64,000 bases of DNA from Bradyrhizobium barranii subsp. apii (GTDB taxonomy: Bacteria; Pseudomonadota; Alphaproteobacteria; Rhizobiales; Xanthobacteraceae), in assembly GCF_011516635.5 (NCBI RefSeq), contig NZ_CP096255.1, positions 3,594,501-3,658,500 on the forward strand, given 5' to 3'. This document shows positions 46,507-55,374 of this stretch, piece by piece. Below the pieces are notes generated by a model. The model did not search any database. It had not been told where the DNA came from and worked only from the letters and a program-made list of their open reading frames with translations. Numbering within the stretch: the stretch's first letter is position 1; each line of letters opens with the position of its first letter. Position numbers and translations under genes: made by a program.

Positions 46507-47489
46507 GCCGCGCTCTCCGCCGGCACGGTGTCGTAGAGATGGCAGGCAACGGATTGTGTGCCGCGTGATAGTGGCTCCGGCCGTTCAACCCGGCAGCGAT
46601 CGAAGGCGAAGGCGCAGCGCGGATTGAACGAGCAGCCGCGCGGGATCGCCGACAGGCGCGGCATGGAGCCGGGGATCTGCACCAGGCGCTTGTCGTCCCC
46701 GGCAAGCGTCGGAATCGCGCCCATCAGGCCCTTGGCGTAAGGGTGCAGCGGATTCTTGACGACGTCCTGTACCGGGCCGATCTCGGCGACGCGGCCGGCG
46801 TACATCACCGCGACGCGGTCGGAGGTCTCCGCGATCACGCCCATGTCGTGGGTCACCAGCATCACGGCGGTGCCGTGGTCGCGGCCGAGCCGCTTGATCA
46901 GCGAGATGATCTGCGCCTGCACGGAGACGTCGAGCGCGGTGGTCGGCTCGTCCGCGATGATCAGCTCGGGCTCGGCGCAGATCGCCAGCGCAATCACCAC
47001 GCGCTGGCGCATGCCGCCGGAGAATTCGTGGGGATAGCCGTCGATGCGCTTTTCCGGTGCGGGAATGCCGACCTCGGCGAGCAGGTCGATGGCGCGGCTG
47101 CGGGCGGTCGTCTCGGACAGGCTCAGGTGGGTTTTGATCGTCTCGATGATCTGGTCGCCGACGCGGTAAAGCGGATTGAGCGAGGTGAGGGGATCCTGGA
47201 AGATCATGCCGATCCGTTTTCCCCGGATGCGGCGTATCTGCTCGGCCGGCAGATTGTCGATGCGCTGGCCGGCGAGACGAATCTCGCCGCCGGCGATGCG
47301 GCCGGGCGGATCGATCAGGCCGATCACCGCCAGGCCGGTGACGGACTTGCCGGCGCCGGATTCTCCGACCACGCCGAGCACCTCGCCCTTGGCGATGTCG
47401 AACGAGACGCCGTCGATCGCGCGCAGCGTGCCGCGGCGGGAGGCGAACTCGACCTGAAGATTGCGCACGGAGAGTACGGGTTCGGTCAT
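46503..47489 (-). CDS. Peptide-type ABC transporter ATPase, DppD family (system 2)
   Basis: A 328-residue motor subunit. Walker A GESGAGKSV is near residue 42. IFQDPLTSLNPLYRVGDQII, FSGGMRQRVVIALAI and IIADEPTTALDVS follow in order. The C-terminal cysteines are in IPRGCSFNPRCAFAFDRC. Its ATG overlaps the stop of a 16-codon relay ORF that begins at the DppC stop, so translation may pass from DppC to DppD through that peptide. Confidence 0.93.
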   Translation of the reverse strand: MTEPVLSVRNLQVEFASRRGTLRAIDGVSFDIAKGEVLGVVGESGAGKSVTGLAVIGLIDPPGRIAGGEIRLAGQRIDNLPAEQIRRIRGKRIGMIFQDPLTSLNPLYRVGDQIIETIKTHLSLSETTARSRAIDLLAEVGIPAPEKRIDGYPHEFSGGMRQRVVIALAICAEPELIIADEPTTALDVSVQAQIISLIKRLGRDHGTAVMLVTHDMGVIAETSDRVAVMYAGRVAEIGPVQDVVKNPLHPYAKGLMGAIPTLAGDDKRLVQIPGSMPRLSAIPRGCSFNPRCAFAFDRCRVERPEPLSRGTQSVACHLYDTVPAESAA

Positions 47490-47536
47490 GGGCGAGGCGA
47501 TTTCATCGAAGCTTTGCTCATCGAAGTCTTGCTCAT
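47486..47536 (-). CDS. Sixteen-residue relay ORF between DppC and DppD
   Basis: The ATG at 47536 overlaps the DppC stop (ATGA) and the TGA at 47488-47486 overlaps the DppD ATG in the same way. It encodes MSKTSMSKASMKSPRP. It is made of near-identical 15-base units at 47503-47517, 47518-47532 and 47533-47547 (TCATCGAAG core on the + strand), equal to five codons each. The expansion thus preserves both the frame and the coupling. The product may have no function of its own. Confidence 0.45.
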   Translation of the reverse strand: MSKTSMSKASMKSPRP

Positions 47537-48504
47537 CGAAGTTTCGGGTTGAGCGCGTCGCGCAGCCAGTCGCCGAGCAGGTTGATCGACAGGATCAGCG
47601 CGGCGAGCGCAAGCCCGGGGAAGGCGACGATCCACCATTCGCCCGCGAACAGATAATTGTTGCCGATGCGGATCAGCGTACCCAGCGACGGCATGGTGTC
47701 GGGCAGGCCGACGCCGAGGAAGGACAGGGTCGCCTCGGTGATGATGGCGAGTGCGAGGTTGATGGTGGCGATGACCAGGATCGGACCCATCGTGTTCGGC
47801 AGCACGTGGCGGAACATGATCTTCGGCGCGGGCAGGCCAATCAGCTGCGCCGCGGCCACGTAGTCCTTGTTCTTCTCGACCATGACCGAGCCGCGCACCG
47901 TCCGGGCATATCCCACCCAGAAACTCAGGCCGATCGAGATCACCAGCACCACCAGCATGCTGTTGGCATCCAGCCGGTTGCCGAGGATCGATTTCGCGAT
48001 GCCGTTGACCAGCAGCGCGATCAGAATGGCGGGGAAAGTGAGCTGCACGTCGGCGATCCGCATGATCACGCCGTCGACCGCCCCCCCGAAATAGCCGGCG
48101 ATCAGGCCGAGTGCGATTCCGAGCGCGCCGGCGAAGACCACGCCGGCGACACCGACGGCGAGCGAGATGCGCAAACCATACAGGATGGCGGAGAACACGT
48201 CGCGGCCCTGCTCGTCGGTGCCGAGCAGGAACGGGCTCTGGCCGTCGGCGGTCCAGAGCGGTGAGATCCGCGAGTTCATCAATTGCAGCTGCGCCGGATC
48301 GAACGGGTTCTGCACCGCGAGTGCTGATGCAAAGATCGCGAGCAGGAAGAACAGCATGGTAATGGCCGCCGCCACCATGGTCAGCTTGGAGCGGCGGAAC
48401 GAATAGAAGATGTCGCTGTCGAGCGCGCGGCTGAGCCAGCTGCGGGCGGCATGCGTCGGCAGCGTGCTCGGCTTGTCGGAATTTGAGGCGACTACGTCGG
48501 ACAT
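47533..48504 (-). CDS. Peptide-type ABC transporter permease, DppC family (system 2)
   Basis: A 323-residue membrane subunit. TM1 lies near residues 42-65. GTDEQGRDVFSAILYGLR near residue 95 is the DppC hallmark, and the EAA loop AAQLIGLPAPKIMFRHVLPN is near residue 215. The N-terminal 40 residues are cytoplasmic and polar. It starts 10 bases after the DppB stop. Confidence 0.93.
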   Translation of the reverse strand: MSDVVASNSDKPSTLPTHAARSWLSRALDSDIFYSFRRSKLTMVAAAITMLFFLLAIFASALAVQNPFDPAQLQLMNSRISPLWTADGQSPFLLGTDEQGRDVFSAILYGLRISLAVGVAGVVFAGALGIALGLIAGYFGGAVDGVIMRIADVQLTFPAILIALLVNGIAKSILGNRLDANSMLVVLVISIGLSFWVGYARTVRGSVMVEKNKDYVAAAQLIGLPAPKIMFRHVLPNTMGPILVIATINLALAIITEATLSFLGVGLPDTMPSLGTLIRIGNNYLFAGEWWIVAFPGLALAALILSINLLGDWLRDALNPKLR

Positions 48505-48514
48505 GGAGGCTGCC

Positions 48515-49504
48515 TTATGCCGCGCGGCCGATGGTCGAGCGCAGGCGCGGATCGACCACGGTGTAGAGGATGTCGACCACCAGATTGATGGTGACGAAAA
48601 TCAGAGAGACCATCAGCAGGTAGGCGGCCATAATCGGGATATCGACGTTTTGCACGGCCTGCACGAACAGAAGTCCCATGCCGGGCCATTGGAATACGGT
48701 TTCGGTGATGATCGAAAATGCAATAACCGAGCCAAACTGCAGTCCGGCCACCGTGATGACGGGAATGAGCGTGTTCTTCAGTGCGTGGCCGAAATGGATG
48801 GCACGGGTGGTCAGCCCGCGGGCCCGAGCGAAGCGAATATAGTCGGTCCGAAGCACTTCCAGCATTTCCGCGCGCACCAGCCGCATGATCAGGGTCATCT
48901 GGAACAGGCCGAGCGTGATCGAGGGCATGATCAGCGCCTTCAGGCCCGACAGCGTGAGCAGCCCCGTCGTCCACCAGCCGAGCTTGACCACCTCGCCGCG
49001 ACCGAACGAGGGCAACCAGCCCAATGTCACCGCGAACAGATAGATCAGGAGAATGCCGATCAGGAAAGTCGGCAACGAGATGCCGATCAGCGAAACCGCC
49101 TGGAATAATTTGGCGAGCACGGTGTCGCGTTTGAGCGCCGAATAGACGCCCATCAGGATGCCGAACACCATTGCGAATACGGTCGCGCAGATCGCCAGTT
49201 CCAGCGTCGCGGGCATGCGCTCCATCAACAGCGTAGAGACCGGCTGGCGGAACTGATAGGAGACGCCGAATTTGAACTGCGCGGCGTTGCCGAAATAGCG
49301 GACGAACTGCACCGGCACGGGATCATCGAGGCCGAGCGATTTGCGCACGGCTTCGCGTTCGGCCGCCGACGTATCGATCGAGACGATCTGGTTGACCGGG
49401 TCGCCGGCGAAGCGGAACATCGAGAACGCGATGATGCCGACGGCGAACATGACGCCGATGGCCTGAAGGGCGCGGCGAAGAGTGAAAGCGAGCATGCCTT
49501 CCAC
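48515..49504 (-). CDS. Peptide-type ABC transporter permease, DppB family (system 2)
   Basis: A 329-residue membrane subunit with six hydrophobic segments. LAFTLRRALQAIGVMFAVGI at the start and FARARGLTTRAIHFGHALKN near residue 232 (EAA loop) are typical. I keep GTG 49504, which has AAGG about five bases upstream; an in-frame ATG at 49495 has its purine run too close. The 95-base gap to the receptor gene holds two hairpins. Confidence 0.92.
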   Translation of the reverse strand: MEGMLAFTLRRALQAIGVMFAVGIIAFSMFRFAGDPVNQIVSIDTSAAEREAVRKSLGLDDPVPVQFVRYFGNAAQFKFGVSYQFRQPVSTLLMERMPATLELAICATVFAMVFGILMGVYSALKRDTVLAKLFQAVSLIGISLPTFLIGILLIYLFAVTLGWLPSFGRGEVVKLGWWTTGLLTLSGLKALIMPSITLGLFQMTLIMRLVRAEMLEVLRTDYIRFARARGLTTRAIHFGHALKNTLIPVITVAGLQFGSVIAFSIITETVFQWPGMGLLFVQAVQNVDIPIMAAYLLMVSLIFVTINLVVDILYTVVDPRLRSTIGRAA

Positions 49505-49523
49505 TATCCTTGGGTGTGCGTTT

Positions 49524-49584
49524 GGCTGACGTCTTTGTCAGCCGGAAAAGGAAAGGTCCCGGAAGCCTGACGCTGCCGGGACCT
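49524..49584 (-). terminator. Two hairpins between receptor and permease genes (system 2)
   Basis: On the transcribed minus strand, the first stem is AGGTCCCGG/CCGGGACCT (49554-49584) followed by TTTCCTTTTCC. The second is GGCTGAC/GTCAGCC (49524-49543). A leaky terminator or mRNA-stabilising structure here would give more receptor than permease, as is common in ABC importers. Confidence 0.6.
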
Positions 49585-49599
49585 CGTGTTCAACTGTCG

Positions 49600-51195
49600 C
49601 TATTCCTTCTTGGTCGCCCAGTGGAACATGACCAGATTGTCGGCGCGCTGCGGCAGGTTGACCTTCTTTGATACGCCCCAGGCCAGCGCCTGCTGGTGCA
49701 GCGGGATGTAGGACCAGTCCTTGTTGCCGATTTCGTAGGCCTGCTTGATCAGCTGGTTGCGCTTGGCGGTGTCGGTTTCGACCAGCACCTTGTCGGTGAT
49801 GGCGTCGAACTCCTTGTTGCAGTAACCGCCGAGATTGGCTTCGCCGCGCGAGGATTTGGCATCGTCGCGGCAGCCCATGATGTCAAAGAGCACGTTGTGG
49901 GAGTCCATTGTGCTCGGCGTCCAGCCCAGCATGTAGAACGAGGTCTGGTAGCCTCCTTGCTTCAACACCTTGGCGAAGTATTGCGCCTTGGGCTGCGCCA
50001 GCAGATTGATCTTGACGCCGATGCGGGCGAGCATGCCGACGACGGCCTGGCAGATCGCTGCGTCGTTGACGTAGCGATCGTTCGGGCAATCCATGGTGAC
50101 CTCGAAGCCGTCGGGGTAGCCGGCCTCGGTCAGGAGCTTCTTGGCGCCATCAGGGTCGAATTTCGGCCGGGTGAACTCCTTGGACAGCAGGAACAATTCC
50201 GGAGCGATCATCAGGGCCGACGGCGTCGACAGCCCGCGCATCACGCGCGTCTTGATCAGCTCGATGTCGATCGCCTTGTAAAAGGCCTCGCGGACCCGGA
50301 TGTCCTTGAATGGGTTCTTGCCCTTGATGCTGGAGTAGAGCAACTCGTCGCGGACTTGATCGAAGCCGATGAAGATGGTGCGCAGCTCCGCCCCCTTCAG
50401 CACCTGGGCGTTCGGGCTCGAATCGACGCGGGAGATGTCCTGGATCGGCACCGGCTCAATGACGTCGACTTCGCCCGACAGCAGCGCGGCGACGCGGGTG
50501 GCGTCGGAGGCGATCGGGGTGAAGATGATCTCCTTCAGGTTACCTTCGACCTTGCCCCAGTAATTGGGGTTGGCCTTGAACACGGTCTTCACGCCGGGCT
50601 GGTGGCTTTCGATGACGAAGGGACCGGTGCCGTTCTCGTGGAGCGAGGCGTAGCTCGGCGTGGTCGCCGCCACCGGCGTCGGGTCGACGACGTTGTTCTC
50701 CTCGGCCCATTTCTTGTCCATGATGTACCAGACATCCCACGCGTTATGCAGGATGGGATTGGGCGAGGGCAGGACGAAATCGACGGTGTAGTCGTCGACC
50801 TTGATCACCTTGACGTCCGGAGCAAGGCGGGTCTGCATGTTGGACCCCTTCTTGCGGACGCGATCGGCCGAGAACAGCACGTCGTCGGCGGTGAAGGGAT
50901 CGCCGTTGTGGAATTTCACGCCTTTGCGCAAATGGAAGCGCCAGCGGGTCGGCTCCGGGGTTTCCCAGCTTTCCGCCAGCGCCGGGATGATCTTGAGGTC
51001 TTTGTCGCGCGCGGTGAGGCCTTGATAGACGTGACCGAGATGGGCGTGAGTGGTGCTCTCGTTGAGGGTATAGGGATCGAGCGACTTCAGGTCACCCTGG
51101 TTGGCATAACGTAGCGTCTGGCTCGACGCCGACGAGACCGTCAACGCAAGCGTACCGGCGAGCGTCGCCGCAAACAGAGTTCGACCGACTGACAT
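49600..51195 (-). CDS. Peptide-type ABC transporter substrate-binding protein, family 5 (system 2)
   Basis: A periplasmic receptor of 531 residues. The signal peptide ends near SASS, residue 25. Mature features include LRYANQGDLKSLDPYTLNES, FHLRKGVKFHNGDPFTADDV near residue 90 and VREAFYKAIDIELIKTRVMR near residue 300. ATG 51195 follows GGAGAGGGTCAAGA; a longer frame to 51258 lacks support. The first gene of system 2, it sets the import specificity for the gamma-glutamyltransferase region. Confidence 0.92.
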   Translation of the reverse strand: MSVGRTLFAATLAGTLALTVSSASSQTLRYANQGDLKSLDPYTLNESTTHAHLGHVYQGLTARDKDLKIIPALAESWETPEPTRWRFHLRKGVKFHNGDPFTADDVLFSADRVRKKGSNMQTRLAPDVKVIKVDDYTVDFVLPSPNPILHNAWDVWYIMDKKWAEENNVVDPTPVAATTPSYASLHENGTGPFVIESHQPGVKTVFKANPNYWGKVEGNLKEIIFTPIASDATRVAALLSGEVDVIEPVPIQDISRVDSSPNAQVLKGAELRTIFIGFDQVRDELLYSSIKGKNPFKDIRVREAFYKAIDIELIKTRVMRGLSTPSALMIAPELFLLSKEFTRPKFDPDGAKKLLTEAGYPDGFEVTMDCPNDRYVNDAAICQAVVGMLARIGVKINLLAQPKAQYFAKVLKQGGYQTSFYMLGWTPSTMDSHNVLFDIMGCRDDAKSSRGEANLGGYCNKEFDAITDKVLVETDTAKRNQLIKQAYEIGNKDWSYIPLHQQALAWGVSKKVNLPQRADNLVMFHWATKKE

Positions 51196-51580
51196 TCTTG
51201 ACCCTCTCCACTCTGCCGCGCCGTGATTTTTGATTGTTCGGCGGGCGTCCCAATCCATGTTGCCCAGAGTTCACGACCCGTGCAAGCGCCATTCCAGCAA
51301 GGAACGCGCCAAGTTGCGCCGCTGTGCAGCAATGCTGGCCGACAATCTGGCGGCGAGGGGTTCGCGGGCGATATTCGACTTTCGATCGGTGAAGTCCCCG
51401 GCCGCGGGGCCCTCGTGCCCCGCCGGGCGCCGAGGAAGCGGGCTCATGGCGGGCGCGATTTCATTGACCATATCCGCCGATCGCGGAAGCAAGGCCGGCC
51501 GCCAGCCTCAGGTCGCTTGCGTTGCACACCGTCTCGCGGCGATACTGCGACAGGCCGCTCGAATCTCATCTGGAGGGGAC
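51196..51580. other. Divergent intergenic region
   Basis: This 385-base gap lies between the minus-strand peptide-transport genes and the plus-strand lipid group. Short open frames are present, but none has a ribosome site or protein-like composition. It must hold promoters for both directions; I see no clear operator or terminator. Confidence 0.5.
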
Positions 51581-51838
51581 ATGAAAGTTAACATCGAAAT
51601 TGACTGCACCCCCCTTGAAGCCCGCCAGTTCTTCGGACTACCCGACGTGATGCCGATGCAGACCGCCGTGATGGACAAGTTGCAACAGCAGATGATGTCC
51701 AACATCGAAAAGGTCTCGCCGGAGTCGCTGATCCAGAGCTGGTTCACCTTCGATCCGAAGATCGCCGAGCGGTTTCAGGACATGTTCGTCACCATGGCCG
51801 GCCTCGGCAGCCCGCGCAGCGGCGACAAGAAGAAATAA
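51581..51838 (+). CDS. DUF6489-like small protein (85 residues)
   Basis: A small acidic-to-neutral protein without signal peptide. MKVNIEIDCTPLEARQFFGL is the characteristic start, and SLIQSWFTFDPKIAERFQDM follows in a helical second half with a lysine-rich end. The ATG has a strong ribosome site (TGGAGGGG). I recall this family as DUF6489, conserved in alphaproteobacteria. Its stop directly touches the ATG of the lipase-like gene, so it belongs to the lipid operon; a regulatory or scaffold role is possible but untested. Confidence 0.8.
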   Translation: MKVNIEIDCTPLEARQFFGLPDVMPMQTAVMDKLQQQMMSNIEKVSPESLIQSWFTFDPKIAERFQDMFVTMAGLGSPRSGDKKK

Positions 51839-52639
51839 ATGTCGCCCGGGCCGGACGAGCCGCAGGCGTCGGGCCGGCTTCGTCCGCCGAGCCTCGGCAT
51901 GCTGCTGGCCGAAGCGCGTGGACTTTTCGAATTCAACGCCAGCCTGATGCTGTCGCCGCTCCTGATGCGCGCGCCCAGGGGCGACGGCCATCCGGTGCTG
52001 GCACTGCCGGGCTTTCTTGCCAGCGATCTCTCGATGGCACCGATGCGGCGCTATCTTAGCGAGCTCGGCTATGAGGCGCACGCCTGGCGGATGGGGCGCA
52101 ATCTCGGTGGGCTGGGGCGGACGAGGGAAGCCTTGCGCACGCGCCTCGCCGAAATCCACGCCACGAGCGGACGCAAGGTCAGCCTGGTCGGTTGGAGTCT
52201 CGGCGGCGTCTATGCCCGCGATCTCGCACTCCAGGCGCCCGAGATAGTCCGTTACGTCGTCACGCTCGGCAGCCCGTTTGCCAACGACGTGCGGGCGACC
52301 AACGCCACGCGGCTCTACGAAGCGTTGTCCGGCGATCGTGTCGAGGATTTTGCCGAACTGCGCGAGGCGATCGCCGGCGATCTGCCGGTGCCGGCGACGT
52401 CGATCTATTCGCGCGCCGACGGTGTCGTGAACTGGCGAACCTGCTTGTTGCGTCCCTCCGACCGCGCCGAGAACATCGAGGTGCACCTGGCGAGCCATAT
52501 CGGGCTTGGCGTGAACCCCGCGGCGCTGTGGGCCGTGGCGGACCGCCTGGCGCAACCGGAGGGGGAATTCTGGCCGTTTGACCGGGCAGGGCCGTTTGCC
52601 ATTGCATATGCCCCGCCGGAACGGGCAGTATCGGCCTGA
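51839..52639 (+). CDS. Alpha/beta hydrolase, lipase/acyltransferase-like
   Basis: A 266-residue hydrolase. The oxyanion region is VLALPGFLASDLSM near residue 43. The nucleophile serine is in LVGWSLGGVYARDLAL near residue 118. A later Asp (YSRADGVVNW) and His (VHLASHIGLGVNP) complete a triad. There is no signal peptide. Its ATG abuts the DUF6489 stop, and the next gene is a wax-ester synthase, so an intracellular role in acylglycerol or ester turnover is likely. Confidence 0.87.
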   Translation: MSPGPDEPQASGRLRPPSLGMLLAEARGLFEFNASLMLSPLLMRAPRGDGHPVLALPGFLASDLSMAPMRRYLSELGYEAHAWRMGRNLGGLGRTREALRTRLAEIHATSGRKVSLVGWSLGGVYARDLALQAPEIVRYVVTLGSPFANDVRATNATRLYEALSGDRVEDFAELREAIAGDLPVPATSIYSRADGVVNWRTCLLRPSDRAENIEVHLASHIGLGVNPAALWAVADRLAQPEGEFWPFDRAGPFAIAYAPPERAVSA

Positions 52640-52685
52640 CGAGAAGCGCCGGCAAAGGCGCCCGTCAAAATTAGCGGAGGGAACT

Positions 52686-54236
52686 ATGGCTGACGGTAAG
52701 AAGCTGTCGTCGCTGGACGCATCATTTCTCTATCTGGAAACGCCGGAGATGCCGATGCATGTCGGCAGCATGGCGATCTTTCGCCTGCCTGACGACTACA
52801 AGGGCGACTTCTTCGAAGACTTCAAGGCGATGATCGTCTCGCGCTTGCACATCGCGCCGATCCTGAAGGCGCGGCTGGAGAAGGCGCCGCTCGATATCGA
52901 TCATCCCTCCTGGGTCGAGGACGACCAGTTCGACATCGACCGCCACATCTTCCGCGCCAGCCTGCCGCAGCCGCGCGACCGCGCCACGCTCGAACGCATC
53001 GTCGGCTGGATGCACGCCAAGCTCTTGAACCGCGCCCGGCCGCTCTGGGAGTTCTACGTGTTCGAGGGCATGAAGGACAACGAGGTCGGGCTCTATTCCA
53101 AGATGCACCATGCCGCCATCGACGGCGGCGCCGGGGCGGCGCTGACCAACATGATCTACGATATCTCGCCCACCCCCCGGAAGGTCGATCCGCCGACGGC
53201 GGGCAGCAAGCCCGGACAGGAGCCGCGCGACATCGCCGCCAACCTGCTCGATTCCTATCAGCAGCTCTTCACCCAGCCGCTCGATGCCTCGGCCGCCGCG
53301 AAGAACCTGCAATTGCCGCGCACGGGCAAAAGCGACATCGGCTCGATCCTGTTCGACAATGCGATGTACCAGATCGAGAGCGCGGTGCGCTTCGCCGGCA
53401 ACATCCCGACCATGGTGAAGAGCGTCTCCGACGTGCTCGGCAAAATCTCCGATCCGAAATCCCGGGAAAGCCTCGCCAGCATGGTGTCGCCGCCGACCAT
53501 GCTGAACAAGACGATTTCCTCGGAACGCAGCTTTGCCGGCGTCTCGATCTCGCTGTCGCGTTCAAAGGCGCTCGCCAAGCAGGCCGGCGGCAAGCTCAAC
53601 GACGTGGTGCTGGCGCTCGCCTCCGGCGTGGTCCGGCGCTACCTCCAGCAATATGGCACGCTGCCGGCGAAATCGCTGACCGCCGCCGTGCCGATCTCGC
53701 TGCGTGAGGAAGGCAACACCGAAGCCAACAACCAGGTGTTCGGCATGATCTGCTCGATCGCGACCAATATCGACGATCCCAAGGCGCGGCTGGAGGCGAT
53801 CATCGCGCAGTCGACCAAGTCCAAGGAGATGTCGCATCCGTTGCGGGCCCTGATGCCGCAGATTTCCAACATCTCGATGCTGGGTGCGCCGATGATGGTG
53901 CAGGTTCTGGCGCTGCTCTACAGCCGCTCGAACCTGTCGGATGTGCTGCCGCCGGCGGCCAACATCACGGTGTCCAACGTGCCGGGGCCGCGGCAGACGC
54001 TCTATGCCGCCGGCGCGGAGCTGTTGCACATCTTCCCGGTGTCGATCTCGACGCATGGCCAGGCGCTCAACATCACCGTGCAGAGCTATCGCGACCAGCT
54101 CGACTTCGGCTTCATCGTCGGCGCCAACATCATTCCGCACGTGCAGGTGATGTGCGACATGCTGCCGGAGGAGTTCGCCGCGCTGGAGGCGGCCTACGCG
54201 CCGCCGGCGGCCGACGTCAAGGGCGCCGCAGAGTAG
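52686..54236 (+). CDS. Wax ester synthase/diacylglycerol acyltransferase (WS/DGAT) family
   Basis: It joins an acyl-CoA to a long-chain alcohol or diacylglycerol, making storage lipid. It has 516 residues. The start LSSLDASFLYLETPEMPMHV is typical. The catalytic HHxxxDG is present as KMHHAAIDGGAG near residue 141, preceded by ARPLWEFYVFEG. The C-terminal half has SNVPGPRQTLYAAGAEL near residue 425, the second conserved motif. ATG 52686 follows AGCGGAGGG; the longer frame overlaps the hydrolase gene. Context with a hydrolase, epoxide hydrolase and fatty-acid-type P450 supports lipid metabolism. Confidence 0.92.
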   Translation: MADGKKLSSLDASFLYLETPEMPMHVGSMAIFRLPDDYKGDFFEDFKAMIVSRLHIAPILKARLEKAPLDIDHPSWVEDDQFDIDRHIFRASLPQPRDRATLERIVGWMHAKLLNRARPLWEFYVFEGMKDNEVGLYSKMHHAAIDGGAGAALTNMIYDISPTPRKVDPPTAGSKPGQEPRDIAANLLDSYQQLFTQPLDASAAAKNLQLPRTGKSDIGSILFDNAMYQIESAVRFAGNIPTMVKSVSDVLGKISDPKSRESLASMVSPPTMLNKTISSERSFAGVSISLSRSKALAKQAGGKLNDVVLALASGVVRRYLQQYGTLPAKSLTAAVPISLREEGNTEANNQVFGMICSIATNIDDPKARLEAIIAQSTKSKEMSHPLRALMPQISNISMLGAPMMVQVLALLYSRSNLSDVLPPAANITVSNVPGPRQTLYAAGAELLHIFPVSISTHGQALNITVQSYRDQLDFGFIVGANIIPHVQVMCDMLPEEFAALEAAYAPPAADVKGAAE

Positions 54237-54246
54237 GAATATTGCG

Positions 54247-55242
54247 ATGATTGAAATGCCACCGCTCAAGTTCGTGCAGACGAACGGAATCCGCATGGGC
54301 TACTACGAGGCGGGCCCTGTCAGCGACAAGCCGCCGATGGTGCTGTGCCACGGCTGGCCGGAACTCGCCTTCTCCTGGCGTCACCAGATCAAGGCGTTGA
54401 GCGAGGCCGGCATCCGGGTGATCGCGCCGGACCAGCGCGGCTATGGCGCGACCGACCGGCCCGAGCCGGTCGAGGCCTACGACATCGAACATCTGACCGG
54501 CGACCTCGTCGGGCTCCTCGATCATCTCCAGATCGACAAGGCCATCTTCGTCGGTCACGACTGGGGCGGCTTCATCGTCTGGCAGATGCCGCTGCGGCAC
54601 ATCGACCGAGTTGCGGGGGTGGTCGGCATCAACACGCCTCATACCAACCGTGCCTGGGCCGATCCGATCGAGCTTCTGCGCGCTCGCTTCGGCGACAAGA
54701 TGTACATCGTGCAATTCCAGGATCCGGCGCGCGAACCCGACAGGATCTTCGGCAGTCGCGTCGAGCAGACATTCGATGCGTTCATGCGCAGGCCGGCGCC
54801 GCGCCCGCCCGATGCGCCGGCGGAGGAAGTGATTGCCGGCGTGGGCGCTTCGCCGCGGGTCAATCTGGCGTTTCCGCAGATGATTGCGGCTTATGACGCG
54901 AAGCACGATCCGCGCACGCCGATCCTGTCGCCGGAAGAGAAAAAGGTGTTCGTCGACAATTTCACCAGAACGGGCTTCACCGGCGGCATCAACTGGTACC
55001 GCAACATGTCGCGCAACTGGACGCGCGCCGAAGGGCTCGATCATACGGTGCGCGTGCCGTCGTTGATGATCATGGCCGAGAACGACGCGGTGTTGCCGCC
55101 GATTTCCGCCGACGGCATGGACAAGCTGATTCCCGATCTCGAAAAATATCTGGTCCGCGACAGCGGCCATTGGACGCAGCAGGAGAAGCCGGAAGAGGTC
55201 AGCGCCAAGTTGATCGAATGGCGTAGAAGGCGGTTTGGCTAG
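54247..55242 (+). CDS. Epoxide hydrolase-like alpha/beta hydrolase
   Basis: A 331-residue hydrolase. CHGWPELAFSWRHQ near residue 35 provides the oxyanion HGxP motif. The nucleophile is an aspartate in VGHDWGGFIVWQ near residue 101, as in epoxide hydrolases and haloalkane dehalogenases. The catalytic His is in DSGHWTQQEKPEEV near residue 312. Tyrosines that open the epoxide may be in INWYRNM near residue 254. It lies 10 bases after the WS/DGAT gene and could process epoxides formed by the downstream P450. Confidence 0.88.
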   Translation: MIEMPPLKFVQTNGIRMGYYEAGPVSDKPPMVLCHGWPELAFSWRHQIKALSEAGIRVIAPDQRGYGATDRPEPVEAYDIEHLTGDLVGLLDHLQIDKAIFVGHDWGGFIVWQMPLRHIDRVAGVVGINTPHTNRAWADPIELLRARFGDKMYIVQFQDPAREPDRIFGSRVEQTFDAFMRRPAPRPPDAPAEEVIAGVGASPRVNLAFPQMIAAYDAKHDPRTPILSPEEKKVFVDNFTRTGFTGGINWYRNMSRNWTRAEGLDHTVRVPSLMIMAENDAVLPPISADGMDKLIPDLEKYLVRDSGHWTQQEKPEEVSAKLIEWRRRRFG

Positions 55243-55260
55243 CGCTCGTCGTTGCGAACT

Positions 55261-55346
55261 CGCCATCGCGAGGAGCAAAGCGACGAAGCAATCCAGACTG
55301 CCTCCGCGGATATATTCTGGATTGCTTCGCTTCGCTCGCAATGACG
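55261..55346. repeat. Palindromic repeat, GCGAGC family (diverged left arm)
   Basis: The right arm ends GCTCGCAATGACG as in the other copies, while the left end reads CGCCATCGCGAGGAGC, slightly diverged. GAAGCAATCCAG and CTGGATTGCTTC pair internally. It separates the epoxide hydrolase from the CYP102-like gene and ends 28 bases before its ATG. Confidence 0.82.
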
Positions 55347-55374
55347 AACATTGAGGCAGGGGGACTACATTTCA

